From contig CAJTDL010000003.1 of the NCBI GenBank assembly GCA_910575035.1, positions 124,001 through 188,000 of the forward strand: a DNA stretch of 64,000 nt, in the 5' to 3' direction. Shown piece by piece: positions 25,203 to 33,591 of this stretch. The stretch's first letter is position 1. Each line of letters begins with the position of its first letter. The notes below the pieces were generated by a model, which did not search any database, was not told the DNA's origin, and saw only the letters and a list, made by a program, of their open reading frames with translations. Both the position numbers and the translations under genes were made by a program. This DNA is from Lachnospiraceae bacterium. Lineage in GTDB: Bacteria > Bacillota > Clostridia > Lachnospirales > Lachnospiraceae.

Positions 25203-25481
25203 AATATTTTTCCTCCTTGTTTTTGATATGCCTGCCTTTTTATGGCTTTACTTCTGGCAAGCCAACCGTTGCCGCTTATCTTTGATTCGGCAACCCTGCC
25301 GCAAATCCGTTTGCGCACATATTTCATTCCCATCCACGCAGCATATCTGTCGCGCAGACTAGCTATTTCTATTGACCGTCCATTACCTGAATCAGCCATT
25401 TTATATAATAAGCAGGAACCCTAGGCATTCCCACATTATTACCAACTCCATCCCCCTCTTATTTCACTAAATCCCCATACT
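25203..25481 (-). promoter_or_regulatory. csrA-flagellin 2 intergenic / flagellin 2 leader
   Basis: 279 nt without a gene. Shares with locus 1 the GCAAA-CGGA-TTTGC hairpin, a GCTTGCC/GGCAGGC stem close to the ribosome site, and the CCTAGGG…TTATTATA block (25402-25424). The rest has diverged. Confidence 0.6.
25301..25314 (-). promoter_or_regulatory. Candidate CsrA-binding hairpin in flagellin 2 leader
   Basis: GCAAA-CGGA-TTTGC, identical to 3107-3120 within diverged flanks; GGA lies in the loop. Confidence 0.6.
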
Positions 25482-25796
25482 TCACCCACCATACCTTCTC
25501 AATGGATTATTCCTTGCCGCCTCTTCCCTCCTGGCTTTCTTCCTCTCTTCCATCAGAATCGCCTTAATCTTTTCCTGGGCTTCCGGCGAAATCTTCCGAT
25601 CCCTGTGGTGCTTCACCTCATTCCCCGGATCTGCTGCCATTCCATACTTCTCCAGCGCCGTGCTCCTAACAATATTCATAGACTTTGGCGCATCCACCAG
25701 GACGTGCATGTTATTCGCGCTTCCTCCCGTGAATACTACTTTCACATTCTCCCCTACCAGCAGGTACTCGCCTGCCTTTACTGTTAATTTCAGCAT
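25482..25796 (-). CDS. csrA: CsrA-like RNA-binding regulator 2
   Basis: 104 aa from the ATG at 25794-25796 (AAGGAGG 5 nt upstream). Same structure as csrA 1: core MLKLTVKAGEYLLVGENVKV and VDAPKSMNIVR, then a long basic tail (AILMEERKKARREEAARNN). The two copies differ at only a handful of core positions. Co-oriented with flagellin 2. Presumed translational repressor of one or both flagellins. Confidence 0.8.
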   Translation of the reverse strand: MLKLTVKAGEYLLVGENVKVVFTGGSANNMHVLVDAPKSMNIVRSTALEKYGMAADPGNEVKHHRDRKISPEAQEKIKAILMEERKKARREEAARNNPLRRYGG

Positions 25797-25841
25797 AAAA
25801 ACCTCCTTGTTCCCAACTCCATATCCAAATGAATGTGCCAG

Positions 25842-25870
25842 ATGCAACATTCTGCGCTAAAATGTTGTAT
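25842..25870 (+). repeat. Left inverted repeat of switch 2
   Basis: 29 bp, ATGCAACATT-CTGCGCTAAA-ATGTTGTAT. It matches the reverse complement of 26802-26830 at 26 of 29 positions. Confidence 0.87.
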
Positions 25871-25920
25871 AGCCGGTTCGGCATTTTGCACAAAACCGGC
25901 TCCCGGGTTTGGAACCTGGG
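25871..25920 (+). other. Tandem hairpins in recombinase 2 leader
   Basis: AGCCGGTT/AACCGGCT (25871-25901), then CCCGGGTT-TGG-AACCTGGG (25902-25920). Same positions as the locus 1 pair, with compensating base changes; the TTTGGAACCT centre is invariant. Confidence 0.55.
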
Positions 25921-25963
25921 CAGCTGTAACTAAAAATACGTCTGACAAAACAGGAGGTTTCAC

Positions 25964-26542
25964 ATGAGTACAACTCAACCTATCCGCAAGACAGAGGATA
26001 TTGCGGCTCTTAAAAACTATTTTCTTTATACCAAACCCAACATGCGCAACTATGCCATGGTATGCCTTGGCATCAATTCCGCCCTGCGTATCGGCGATCT
26101 GCTGGAGCTGACCTGGGGAAATGTCTATGATTTTGAAGAGGGGCATTTCCTGAGGCACATTACCGTTGTGGAAAAAAAGACTAAAAAGCAGACACAGAAT
26201 GCCCTGAACAAGAATGCCACAGAGGCGCTGGCCCTTTACAAAGCTTCCCTCCCTGAGATAACTTCCAGCACGCTAATCTTTCCTGGAAAGAGGCAAACAG
26301 CCCACTTAAGCCGCCAGCAGGCCTTCCGCATACTGAAAAATGCAGGCCATGATCTGAAATTTGAGATGGAGCTCAGCTGCCACTGCCTGCGTAAGACTTT
26401 TGGCTACCATGCCTGGAAAGCAGGCGTGCCGCCTATTATCCTGATGAATATTTTTAACCATTCCTCCTTCCGGATCACAAAACGGTATTTGGGGATTGAC
26501 CAGGATGACAAAGACCAGGTATTCCTGGATGTGAACCTATAG
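25964..26542 (+). CDS. FimB-like tyrosine recombinase 2 (flagellar switch invertase)
   Basis: 192 aa, same length as recombinase 1, with an AGGAGG site. All catalytic residues are present: Arg42 (SALRIGDLL), Lys near 72-75 (EKKTKKQTQ), His140-x-x-Arg143 (CHCLRKTFGYHAW), His166 (FNHSS) and Tyr175 (KRYLG). Differences from recombinase 1 concentrate between residues 45 and 135, where DNA contacts would discriminate between the two repeat cores. C-terminal DQDDKDQVFLDVNL is shared. Confidence 0.9.
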   Translation: MSTTQPIRKTEDIAALKNYFLYTKPNMRNYAMVCLGINSALRIGDLLELTWGNVYDFEEGHFLRHITVVEKKTKKQTQNALNKNATEALALYKASLPEITSSTLIFPGKRQTAHLSRQQAFRILKNAGHDLKFEMELSCHCLRKTFGYHAWKAGVPPIILMNIFNHSSFRITKRYLGIDQDDKDQVFLDVNL

Positions 26543-26759
26543 TCCATATGTATAAGCCAGAAACCCACTGCGCTTTTCTGTGCCCATCTTAGGCTGCTGC
26601 CAGACGGGTGCTGCTGGCATTTAGCAACTTAAGGAAGCGGGGGCGCAAGCTGCGCAATTTGTGAGAATATCATTCAGAATTAAGATGAGAATATTACTCA
26701 GAAGAAAGAAGCAATTCAGGGATAAAATGAAAATTTTCAAGAAATTTCATTTTGCCTGT
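26543..26759. other. Non-coding tail of switch 2
   Basis: Between the recombinase stop and the promoter. The right end (AAATTTCATTTT then CCTG) matches locus 1; the rest does not. No gene seen. Confidence 0.5.
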
Positions 26760-26785
26760 TAAGTATTTTTCGATTGGTACGATAT
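26760..26785 (+). promoter_or_regulatory. Sigma-D/sigma-28-like promoter of switch 2
   Basis: TAAG, 14 nt, TACGATAT, identical elements and spacing to 4600-4625; faces right, away from csrA 2. Confidence 0.72.
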
Positions 26786-26795
26786 ATAATGTGTA

Positions 26796-26838
26796 AAAAG
26801 GATGTAACATTTTAGCGCAAAATGTTGCATCCTTTTAT
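26796..26838 (+). terminator. Right repeat of switch 2 acting as an intrinsic terminator
   Basis: GGATGTAACATTTT-AGCGC-AAAATGTTGCATCC, a 14-bp stem with one G-U pair, followed by TTTTATATAT. The outer GG/CC and T-run lie outside the repeat, as at locus 1. Confidence 0.7.
26802..26830 (-). repeat. Right inverted repeat of switch 2
   Basis: 29 bp partner of 25842-25870, 17 nt beyond the promoter -10. Confidence 0.87.
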
Positions 26839-27108
26839 ATATATCTACATTTTCACCAAAATCAATACCTTCTATACCGAATATGCATTGCCAGATATGT
26901 AGAAAAACGGACAAATAAAAGCAGAAGCTTCTACGCCTCTGCCTTTTATTTGCTTATAATATATAGAAAAAGCTATCCTATGTTACAGCCATAGAAGATA
27001 GCTTTTGTTATGTAACCTTTTAATAAACCTTGACAAGTATTGTCCAGGACCATGGGGAGCTTCCAATAGCTCTGTTACCTTCTATGCTGATTATAAATGA
27101 CGCCTGCC
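26839..27108. terminator. Intergenic region with two terminator-like hairpins
   Basis: AAATAAAAG-CAGA/TCTG-CCTTTTATTT (26913-26952) and AAAAAGCTATC/GATAGCTTTT (26967-27007). The second has a T-run on the minus strand and fits the end of the HD-domain gene. No gene in the remainder. Confidence 0.55.
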
Positions 27109-27753
27109 TTAAATATCAAAATATGGGCTCCCGATCATCAGGTCATCTGCCAGAAGCTCTGCGAATTTGGCAACGATTTTCTTTTTCTCATCCCAGTAAG
27201 CCCTTGCCTTCTCCGTCACCATTGGATTTGGCTCCTCTTTATTGGAATTTTCCATAATGTGATAATATGCCTTCGCATAGCTGTTGGCATGCACATTCCC
27301 CAGGGCCATGCAGTCCCATACCACGCCCATGGCGCCTTCCTCATCCATCAGGTCTGCCTCCAGCAGCAGGGTCAGTTCCATGTCAATCTCTGCCCCCTTT
27401 AGCAATTTTTTATTGGAATGGGCATAGATTAAATGTTCCACCTTGTCCCGGAAAATGGAATCCATATTTTGCTCCACTGCATATTCATGGAAAATCCTGC
27501 CGCTGCGCATGGCATGGCGCTCATTATCCTGATCCGCATACCCTACGTCATGAAAAATAGCTGCCATATACAGCGCTTCTTTATTAATCCCATCCATTCC
27601 TTCCGCCAACCGGAAGCACCAGTGCAGCACCCGGATGGAATGCTGGAAACGGGAGCGGAATGGGTGCAGGGGGTTGGGGGATCCCATTCCATGGTTTTTG
27701 GTCAGATAATCCTTTACATACTTCAGATGTGCCATATACTTTTCATCCATCAT
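27109..27753 (-). CDS. HD-domain phosphohydrolase
   Basis: 214 aa. Metal-binding set: HSIRVLHW (first His), AAIFHDVGYAD (the HD pair, about residues 72-77), HAMRSGRIFHEY, and a later HLIYAHSNKK. The compact size and single domain suggest a small-molecule or nucleotide phosphohydrolase; the substrate cannot be read. AGAGGAG precedes the ATG-ATG start. Monocistronic. Confidence 0.82.
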   Translation of the reverse strand: MMDEKYMAHLKYVKDYLTKNHGMGSPNPLHPFRSRFQHSIRVLHWCFRLAEGMDGINKEALYMAAIFHDVGYADQDNERHAMRSGRIFHEYAVEQNMDSIFRDKVEHLIYAHSNKKLLKGAEIDMELTLLLEADLMDEEGAMGVVWDCMALGNVHANSYAKAYYHIMENSNKEEPNPMVTEKARAYWDEKKKIVAKFAELLADDLMIGSPYFDI

Positions 27754-27883
27754 ACCTGTCTCCTCTCAAACTTTTTCCGAACTTGTTTAAAAAGATTGTA
27801 CCATAGATTCCCACAAATAAACAGACCTGATTTTTCCTAATTTTCTATTGGCTCAAAAGAGCCCTTCCTGTCCTGCCGCTTAA

Positions 27884-28708
27884 TCAGAACCCCCGCAGCA
27901 GCGCAATCTCCCTCTGATACCCGTCCAAGCCATTGGGCGTTTCTAAGAAGAACGGAAGCGGCTTTAAGCTGGGGTGGCTGACAATTGCATGAAAAGCCCC
28001 TAACCCAATCTTCCCTTCCCCAATCTTTTCATGGCGGTCTTTGTGGCTGCCCAAATCATTCTTGCTGTCGTTCAAATGCACAGCCTTCAGCCTGCCAAGG
28101 CCAATGACCGCGTCAAACTCTGCAAGCACCTTCTCCAGATGGCAGACAATATCATACCCTCCGTCAAACACATGGCAGGTGTCCAGGCAGACGCCCAGGC
28201 GGCTGCTGTCCTCTACCCTGTCTATCACGCTGCGCAGCTCCTCAAAACTCCTTCCCATTTCCGTGCCCTTTCCAGCCATAGTTTCCAGGAGGATGCATGT
28301 GGCATACCCATGCCCATTGATACGGTTCAGCATATCTGAAATATACTGTATCCCCATTTCTGCCCCTTGCTTTACATGGCTCCCTGGGTGGAAGTTATAC
28401 ATGGCGTCTGGAATATGGGACAGCCTGGACAGGTCGTCACACATAGTATTGTAAGTAAATTCCCGCAAACCCGGATCCTTGGCACAGGCATTCAAAGTAT
28501 AAGGGGCATGGGCTAAGATCTGCGCAATCCCATGCTCCTTTGCATATTTTAAATATGCCTCAATATCTGTAAGATCCAGTTTTTTCGCATTTCCCCCTCT
28601 GGGATTGCGCGTAAAAAACTGGAAGGTATTTGCCCCAATTTTGACAGCCTCCTTCCCCATTGCAAGAAAGCCCTTAGAAGATGATAAATGGCATCCAATT
28701 CTCAACAT
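27884..28708 (-). CDS. nfo: Deoxyribonuclease IV (AP endonuclease)
   Basis: 274 aa, standard size. Family motifs, including metal ligands: [12 protein letters not shown] at the start, [64 protein letters not shown] and FFLETP. It cuts DNA 5' of abasic sites in base-excision repair. AGGAGA lies before the ATG. Confidence 0.95.
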   Translation of the reverse strand: MLRIGCHLSSSKGFLAMGKEAVKIGANTFQFFTRNPRGGNAKKLDLTDIEAYLKYAKEHGIAQILAHAPYTLNACAKDPGLREFTYNTMCDDLSRLSHIPDAMYNFHPGSHVKQGAEMGIQYISDMLNRINGHGYATCILLETMAGKGTEMGRSFEELRSVIDRVEDSSRLGVCLDTCHVFDGGYDIVCHLEKVLAEFDAVIGLGRLKAVHLNDSKNDLGSHKDRHEKIGEGKIGLGAFHAIVSHPSLKPLPFFLETPNGLDGYQREIALLRGF

Positions 28709-28891
28709 ATTTTTCTCCTGCTCTTTTAATAAACCCTAACCTCTGCTCCTGCAGCCGCTCCACGACTGCCTCTCTCATATGGTACTACTCTAGCGGTTAA
28801 CTATTGCCTGTGTAATATCATGTGAGATAACACAGGCTTGGTGGTATTTTCTGGCTTAAACATGGATAATCACAACAACCGTAAATGGGCA
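28709..28891. other. Intergenic sequence between nfo and the ilvD terminator
   Basis: About 180 nt with a GCCTGTGTAATATC / GATAACACAGGC inverted pair (about 28809-28838). No gene. Confidence 0.45.
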
Positions 28892-28928
28892 GAAAAAAGC
28901 TATCCCCTACCGCAAATAGGGGACAGCT
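28892..28928 (-). terminator. Terminator of ilvD
   Basis: AGCTGTCCCCTA/TAGGGGATAGCT stem then TTTTTT on the minus strand, about 130 nt after the ilvD stop. Confidence 0.75.
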
Positions 28929-29060
28929 CATGTAACTTGGAATTTTTCATTCACATAAGTTTCTATGCCAGGACAATCCCATAAGGCTTTTGCCATCTTC
29001 TATTACTGCAATTCGTTTCCCTGGCAATCCTATGCCCCCTTTCCTGTAAGCCGTGGCTTC

Positions 29061-30728
29061 TTACAGCTCCCGCTTCATTACAGCCCCTGCTGCGCCAGAA
29101 GTCACCATCTGGGCATAACGCGCCAGGTATCCTTTTGTTACCTTCGGCTCCCTTGGCTTCCAGGCTGCCCTTCTCTTGGCTAACACATCTTCTGGCACAT
29201 CCAGCTCTAATTTCATCTCTGGGATGTTAATCTTGATGGTATCCCCTTCTTCTACCAATGCAATGGTTCCCCCCACAGCTGCCTCTGGGGAAACATGGCC
29301 AATGGAAGCCCCCCGGCTGGCTCCGGAGAAACGCCCGTCCGTAATCAGGGCAACGGTAGAGCCAAGGCCCATTCCAGCAATAGCAGAGGTAGGATTCAGC
29401 ATTTCGCGCATGCCTGGGCCGCCCTTTGGCCCTTCATAACGGATCACTACAACGTCTCCAGCTACGATTTTACCGCCTTTGATGGCTTCGATAGCATCCT
29501 CTTCACAGTCAAATACACGGGCTGGCCCTTCATGCACCATCATTTCTGGCGCAACGGCGGAACGTTTTACCACGCTTCCTTCTAATGCCAGATTCCCCTT
29601 CAAGACAGCAAGGCCGCCTGTCACGCTGTATGGATTATCCAGAGGGCGGATGACTTTTGGATTCTTATTCATGCATCCTTTGATATTTTCCCCAATGGTC
29701 TTTCCTGTCACAGTCATGCAGTCCAGGTTCAGCAAGCCAAGCTCTGCCAGCTGGTTCATAACGGCATATACGCCGCCGGCCTCGTTCAGGTCTTCCATAT
29801 AAGTGGGGCCTGCTGGGGCTAAATGGCAGAGGTTTGGCGTCTTTTCGCTAATCTCATTGGCAAAGCCAATATCAAAGTCAAATCCGATCTCATGGGCAAT
29901 AGCCGGCAGGTGCAGCATGCTGTTGGTGGAGCAGCCCAGCGCCATATCTACAGTTAATGCATTTAAAACGGCGTCTTTTGTAATGATGTCCCTGGGGCAG
30001 ATATTCTGGCGCAGCATTTCCATCACAGCCATGCCTGCATGCTTAGCAAGGCGGAGGCGGTCAGAATATACGGCTGGAATCGTGCCGTTTCCTTTCAGCC
30101 CCATGCCCAATGCCTCGGTCAGGCAGTTCATGGAATTAGCAGTGTACATGCCAGAACAGGAACCGCAGGTGGGGCATGCTTTTTCTTCAAATTCGCATAC
30201 ATCCTCTTCGGTCATGGTGCCTGCTGCATAAGACCCAACTGCTTCAAACATGGAAGACAGGCTGGTTTTGCGGCCTTTCACATGGCCTGCCAGCATGGGA
30301 CCACCAGATACAAAAACAGTCGGGACATTGATGCGGGCTGCTGCCATTAAAAGCCCAGGAACATTCTTATCGCAGTTTGGAACCATGACTAAGGCATCGA
30401 ATTGATGGGCCAGGGCCATACATTCGGTGGAATCTGCGATCAGGTCACGGGTTACCAGGGAATATTTCATGCCAGTGTGTCCCATGGCAATGCCATCACA
30501 GACTGCGATGGCAGGGAATACAACCGGAACGCCACCAGCTTCGGCCACGCCTAATTTTACGGCGTCTACAATTTTGTCCAGGTTCATGTGGCCGGGGACG
30601 ATTTCATTGTAGGAGCTTACGATTCCTACTAAGGGCTTGTCCATTTCCTCTTTGGTAAAGCCTAAGGCGTTGAAGAGGGAACGGTGGGGCGCTTGCTGCA
30701 TACCTTTTTTTACATTGTCACTTTTCAT
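29061..30728 (-). CDS. ilvD: Dihydroxy-acid dehydratase
   Basis: 555 aa. Fe-S cysteine motifs are PNCDKNVPG and [19 protein letters not shown]; the [20 protein letters not shown] block near the C-terminus is diagnostic. Third enzyme of branched-chain amino acid synthesis, making 2-keto acids for valine, isoleucine, leucine and pantothenate. Unlike many Clostridia, no other ilv gene is adjacent. No T-box leader was recognised in the 160 nt upstream. Confidence 0.96.
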   Translation of the reverse strand: MKSDNVKKGMQQAPHRSLFNALGFTKEEMDKPLVGIVSSYNEIVPGHMNLDKIVDAVKLGVAEAGGVPVVFPAIAVCDGIAMGHTGMKYSLVTRDLIADSTECMALAHQFDALVMVPNCDKNVPGLLMAAARINVPTVFVSGGPMLAGHVKGRKTSLSSMFEAVGSYAAGTMTEEDVCEFEEKACPTCGSCSGMYTANSMNCLTEALGMGLKGNGTIPAVYSDRLRLAKHAGMAVMEMLRQNICPRDIITKDAVLNALTVDMALGCSTNSMLHLPAIAHEIGFDFDIGFANEISEKTPNLCHLAPAGPTYMEDLNEAGGVYAVMNQLAELGLLNLDCMTVTGKTIGENIKGCMNKNPKVIRPLDNPYSVTGGLAVLKGNLALEGSVVKRSAVAPEMMVHEGPARVFDCEEDAIEAIKGGKIVAGDVVVIRYEGPKGGPGMREMLNPTSAIAGMGLGSTVALITDGRFSGASRGASIGHVSPEAAVGGTIALVEEGDTIKINIPEMKLELDVPEDVLAKRRAAWKPREPKVTKGYLARYAQMVTSGAAGAVMKREL

Positions 30729-30890
30729 TTTAAGGTTACCTCTTTTCTTTCAAATATTTTTCACCCATGTATTTTGGGTTGTTTGATTTAATATCTACAG
30801 TATATAGCATCAGTTGTCTGCTGTCAATATAGTTGTTTAACATTTCAACAAAACATTGTCTTCCTGTTCTAGGCCAGAACTGGCTGCCCG

Positions 30891-31181
30891 CTATCCCTCT
30901 GAATGCGTGATCCTCTTCCTAATATTCCAGCACAGCCAGATAAAAAGCCCCGTAACCAACAACAGGAAAGCCAAAAAAAGGATCCGCCATAGGGTTTCTT
31001 TTACAGCAGCCGCAAAATACAGCAATCCCCCTGCAATGGCCAGGTAGGCCGCCACAATAGCCATGGCGCATGCCCTCCGCAAAACCGCTGGCCTTTTTCT
31101 GGAAACAACCACATTTATAAGCCCTTCTAAAAGTACATCAAATATTAGTTCGCCAATTATCTCAATCACAATTTCCACCAT
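30891..31181 (-). CDS. Small membrane protein, unknown
   Basis: 96 aa from MVEIVIEIIG, preceded by AAAGGGGG. An amphipathic N-terminus (ELIFDVLLEGLINVVV), then two membrane helices (AMAIVAAYLAIAGGLLYFAA and ILFLAFLLLVTGLFIWLCW) and a basic tail. No family recognised. Confidence 0.65.
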   Translation of the reverse strand: MVEIVIEIIGELIFDVLLEGLINVVVSRKRPAVLRRACAMAIVAAYLAIAGGLLYFAAAVKETLWRILFLAFLLLVTGLFIWLCWNIRKRITHSEG

Positions 31182-31228
31182 GCATACCCCCTTTTGCATT
31201 TTAAACGAAAATAACGCTTTTACATAGG

Positions 31229-31903
31229 TTATAAAGAAAGCTGTTCCATCGCATGGAGGATATGGATACGCATGGCGTTTCTCGCTCCTTCTGCGTTTCT
31301 TGCCTCTAAGAAACCCATAAGGATTTTGTGGTCTATAAGCGTCGCCTGGACGGCATCTCCGTATGCATTTGAAAGCTCTACGCCTTTATGGATGCCCTCA
31401 TAAATAATAGGCATAAGCTGCTTCATAAACTCATTGTGTGTAGCCTTGGCAATGGACTGGTGGAATGCCTGCTCTACGTCCGTGCGGTCTTTTTGCTGGC
31501 GGATCCTTTCCTCCACCTCTCTGCCCAATGCTAAAATCCGCTGTATTTCTTCGTCTGTAGCCCGCATAGATGCATAATAGGCCGCCTCCGGCTCAAAGAT
31601 CAGGCGCATTTCGTATAGATCCCTGGCATTTACTTTGGCGGATGCGAGGGGGGACAGCTCCTCTGGCTGGGAAAGGGTGAAATCATCCCGTACAAAAGTC
31701 CCGCGCCCCCGTCGGATTTCCAAAATGCCCCCGGTAGCCAAAATCCGGATTGCCTCCCGCAAGGTGGTGCGGCTGACATTTAATTCCTCTGATAGAATAT
31801 TCTCATTGGGCAGCTTACTGCCTGGCAAAAAACGCTTTTCCACTGTAATCATGGACAAAATGCTGTCTGCAATCCGATCGGATAACCTGCTTTCCTGTTC
31901 CAT
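31229..31903 (-). CDS. FadR-subfamily GntR transcriptional regulator
   Basis: 224 aa from MEQESRLSDRIA (AAAGGG 6 nt upstream); a 43-codon extension in frame lacks a ribosome site. The winged helix at about 10-75 has PGSKLPNENILSEELNVSRT followed by TLREAIRIL. The C-terminal FCD domain has the metal-site pattern (Asp/His in DLYEMRLIFEP, FHQSIAKATHN, HKILMGFLEAR). Senses a small acid ligand; the target is unknown. No clear partner operon is adjacent. Confidence 0.88.
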   Translation of the reverse strand: MEQESRLSDRIADSILSMITVEKRFLPGSKLPNENILSEELNVSRTTLREAIRILATGGILEIRRGRGTFVRDDFTLSQPEELSPLASAKVNARDLYEMRLIFEPEAAYYASMRATDEEIQRILALGREVEERIRQQKDRTDVEQAFHQSIAKATHNEFMKQLMPIIYEGIHKGVELSNAYGDAVQATLIDHKILMGFLEARNAEGARNAMRIHILHAMEQLSL

Positions 31904-32056
31904 CTTTTTCCCTTTCTGTCGCACTGTAAAGCTATTACTGGCAAGCATCCCCTCTGGGGCATCCCGTAATATATGCCCATAAAACCCCCTTATGGGTAAA
32001 GTATACATGACTTTCCCATATTTTACAACCAATACCTTCTATCCAGACAGCCTTTC

Positions 32057-32136
32057 GTAACTATTCACAGCCTGAGAGCTGCTCCTAGCAACAATTCCGG
32101 GGCATATTTAAAATTTTGCTCCGCAAAAATCGCCCC
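32057..32136. repeat. Dispersed palindromic repeat, copy B
   Basis: GTAACTATTCACAGCC at the left, nested hairpin GGGGC/GCCCC with inner TTTTGC-TCC-GCAAAA at the right. Partner of 14938-15016. Confidence 0.7.
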
Positions 32137-32225
32137 CATAACAAAAAAGCAGAAGAGACACGCTATAACGCAGCATCTCCTCTGCCATCCTATTCCTACC
32201 TTAATAATATTCTTTCCTGCTCCTA

Positions 32226-32453
32226 TTATGCTACTGTATACTTGCTCAGCACATCTTCAAAGCCCAGGTTTTCTCCACCATACTTCACAGTCAGCCGCTT
32301 TTCCATTCCAAGGCCCATTACCCCTAAGATGGACTTTGCGTCAATCACCACGCGCTGGTCTGAAATGTCAATGTCAAAATCACACATTCCTGCAGCGCGT
32401 ACGAAATCACACACTTCTTCAATATCTGACAATCTAATAATCCTCTCGTTCAT
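32226..32453 (-). CDS. HPr-family protein lacking the phosphorylatable histidine
   Basis: 75 aa from MNERIIRL (AAAGGA 8 nt upstream). The second half matches HPr (VVIDAKSILGVMGLGMEKRL). The His15 region (HARPA in HPr) is replaced by IEEVCDFVRAAG, so phosphotransfer from Enzyme I is not expected. Such degenerate HPr proteins are common in Clostridia and of unknown function. Ser46 equivalent is Ser in KSILGV. Confidence 0.82.
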   Translation of the reverse strand: MNERIIRLSDIEEVCDFVRAAGMCDFDIDISDQRVVIDAKSILGVMGLGMEKRLTVKYGGENLGFEDVLSKYTVA

Positions 32454-32462
32454 AGCCATCAT

Positions 32463-32829
32463 CCTTTCTATACGGTTTTGCGTTCTTTCCTGAACTTGTG
32501 GTAGATTATGCCACCTTCCCTTGGTTTTGTCAAATCTTCCCCCTTTTTTCCAATGCGTAAAATGTGCGCAAATTTGTCAGGCTCATTATGCGAATCCGCT
32601 GATTTTTCCATAAAGTTTCTTAGCAGTTCCCAGAGCCATCCTACGCCTTGACTATTTGCCAATTTGCTTTTATAATAGTCTTTAATGAGGTTATTATATG
32701 CAAAACATCCAAAATAAACCTGAATTTACAGAAAAATCGGAAACCCGCCCCTGAAAAACCGCCTTTCTTCTTATGCGTTCTGCATAAAAAGGCTTGTTTG
32801 GGGCAATCACAATATAACAGGAGGTGTCT
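32463..32829. other. Intergenic region upstream of larB
   Basis: About 360 nt; divergent promoters for the HPr-like gene and larBC are expected. A minus-strand frame of 64 codons here has no ribosome site or homology that I see. No known riboswitch recognised. Confidence 0.4.
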
Positions 32830-33591
32830 ATGGAATCGCAGCATATGTTATCTGTTTTGCAGCAGGTGCAGGATGGGGCTCTTGACATCCACACGGCTTA
32901 TGAGCAATTAAAAATCAGCCCTTTTGAAGATTTAGGCTACGCCAAAATCGACCACCACCGGGCAATCCGGCAGGGGGCGCCAGAGGTAATTTACGGCGCT
33001 GGGAAGACGGCTGGGCAGATCGAGGGCATTCTCCATTCCCTGCTGTCCCACTGCCCGGAAAATATCCTGATCACCCGGCTCTCTGAGGAATCTGCCGCTT
33101 ATCTGGCGGAACGCTTTTCCCTCACCTACGATAAGCACTCCCATGTGGGGATTGTAAACCGCAAAGAATTTTACTCTGCCTCTGGCACAATTGTAGTGGC
33201 TACCGGGGGCACCAGCGATATCCCAGTGGCAGAAGAGGCAGCCCTTACGGCTGAGGTGCTGGGCAACCGCACAGAGCGCCTTTACGATGTGGGAGTAGCG
33301 GGCATCCACCGCCTTTTGACCCATGTGGACAGCATTTCAAAAGCAACGGTGATTGTTGCCGTTGCCGGGATGGAGGGCGCGTTGGCAAGCGTCATCGGCG
33401 GGCTCAGCGACTGCCCAGTAATCGCAGTCCCCACCAGCGTGGGCTATGGAGCAAACTTCCATGGGCTGTCGGCCTTGCTTTCCATGCTGAATTCCTGCGC
33501 CAGCGGCGTTAGCGTGGTAAATATTGACAATGGCTTTGGAGCTGGCTACCTGGCCAGCATGATCAATCATATAGGAGGTAATCATACATGA
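32830..33591 (+). CDS. larB: Nickel-pincer cofactor carboxylase LarB
   Basis: 253 aa from MESQHMLSVL, 6 nt after AGGAGG. The C-terminal half is AIR-carboxylase-like: GTIVVATGGTSDIPVAEEAA, VGVAGIHRLL, VVAVAGMEGALASVIGGL and VPTSVGYGANFHGLSALLSM. The N-terminus has YGAGKTAGQIEGI. It carboxylates and hydrolyses nicotinic acid adenine dinucleotide, the first step in making the Ni-pincer cofactor of LarA-type racemases. Overlaps larC by 4 nt. Confidence 0.93.
   Translation: MESQHMLSVLQQVQDGALDIHTAYEQLKISPFEDLGYAKIDHHRAIRQGAPEVIYGAGKTAGQIEGILHSLLSHCPENILITRLSEESAAYLAERFSLTYDKHSHVGIVNRKEFYSASGTIVVATGGTSDIPVAEEAALTAEVLGNRTERLYDVGVAGIHRLLTHVDSISKATVIVAVAGMEGALASVIGGLSDCPVIAVPTSVGYGANFHGLSALLSMLNSCASGVSVVNIDNGFGAGYLASMINHIGGNHT

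Larger units (their letters stand above)
25842..26830. other. Invertible DNA segment 2 (flagellar phase switch), OFF orientation
   Basis: A 989-bp segment built as at locus 1: inverted repeats, recombinase on the plus strand, sigma-D-like promoter at the far right pointing away from csrA 2. The left repeat begins 45 nt from the csrA 2 ATG. Its repeat core (CTGCGCTA) differs from the locus 1 core (TGTAATAA), so each recombinase probably recognises its own sites. Confidence 0.88.

Noticed and set aside
26760-26790. Reading the switch promoters as ordinary sigma-A promoters
   Set aside because: TATAAT occurs only in copy 2 and would need a spacer of about 20 nt from TTAAGT, whereas the SigD-like elements are identical in both copies.
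32468-32662. 64-codon minus-strand frame upstream of the HPr-like gene
   Set aside because: No ribosome site, no recognisable domain, and it lies in a divergent promoter region.
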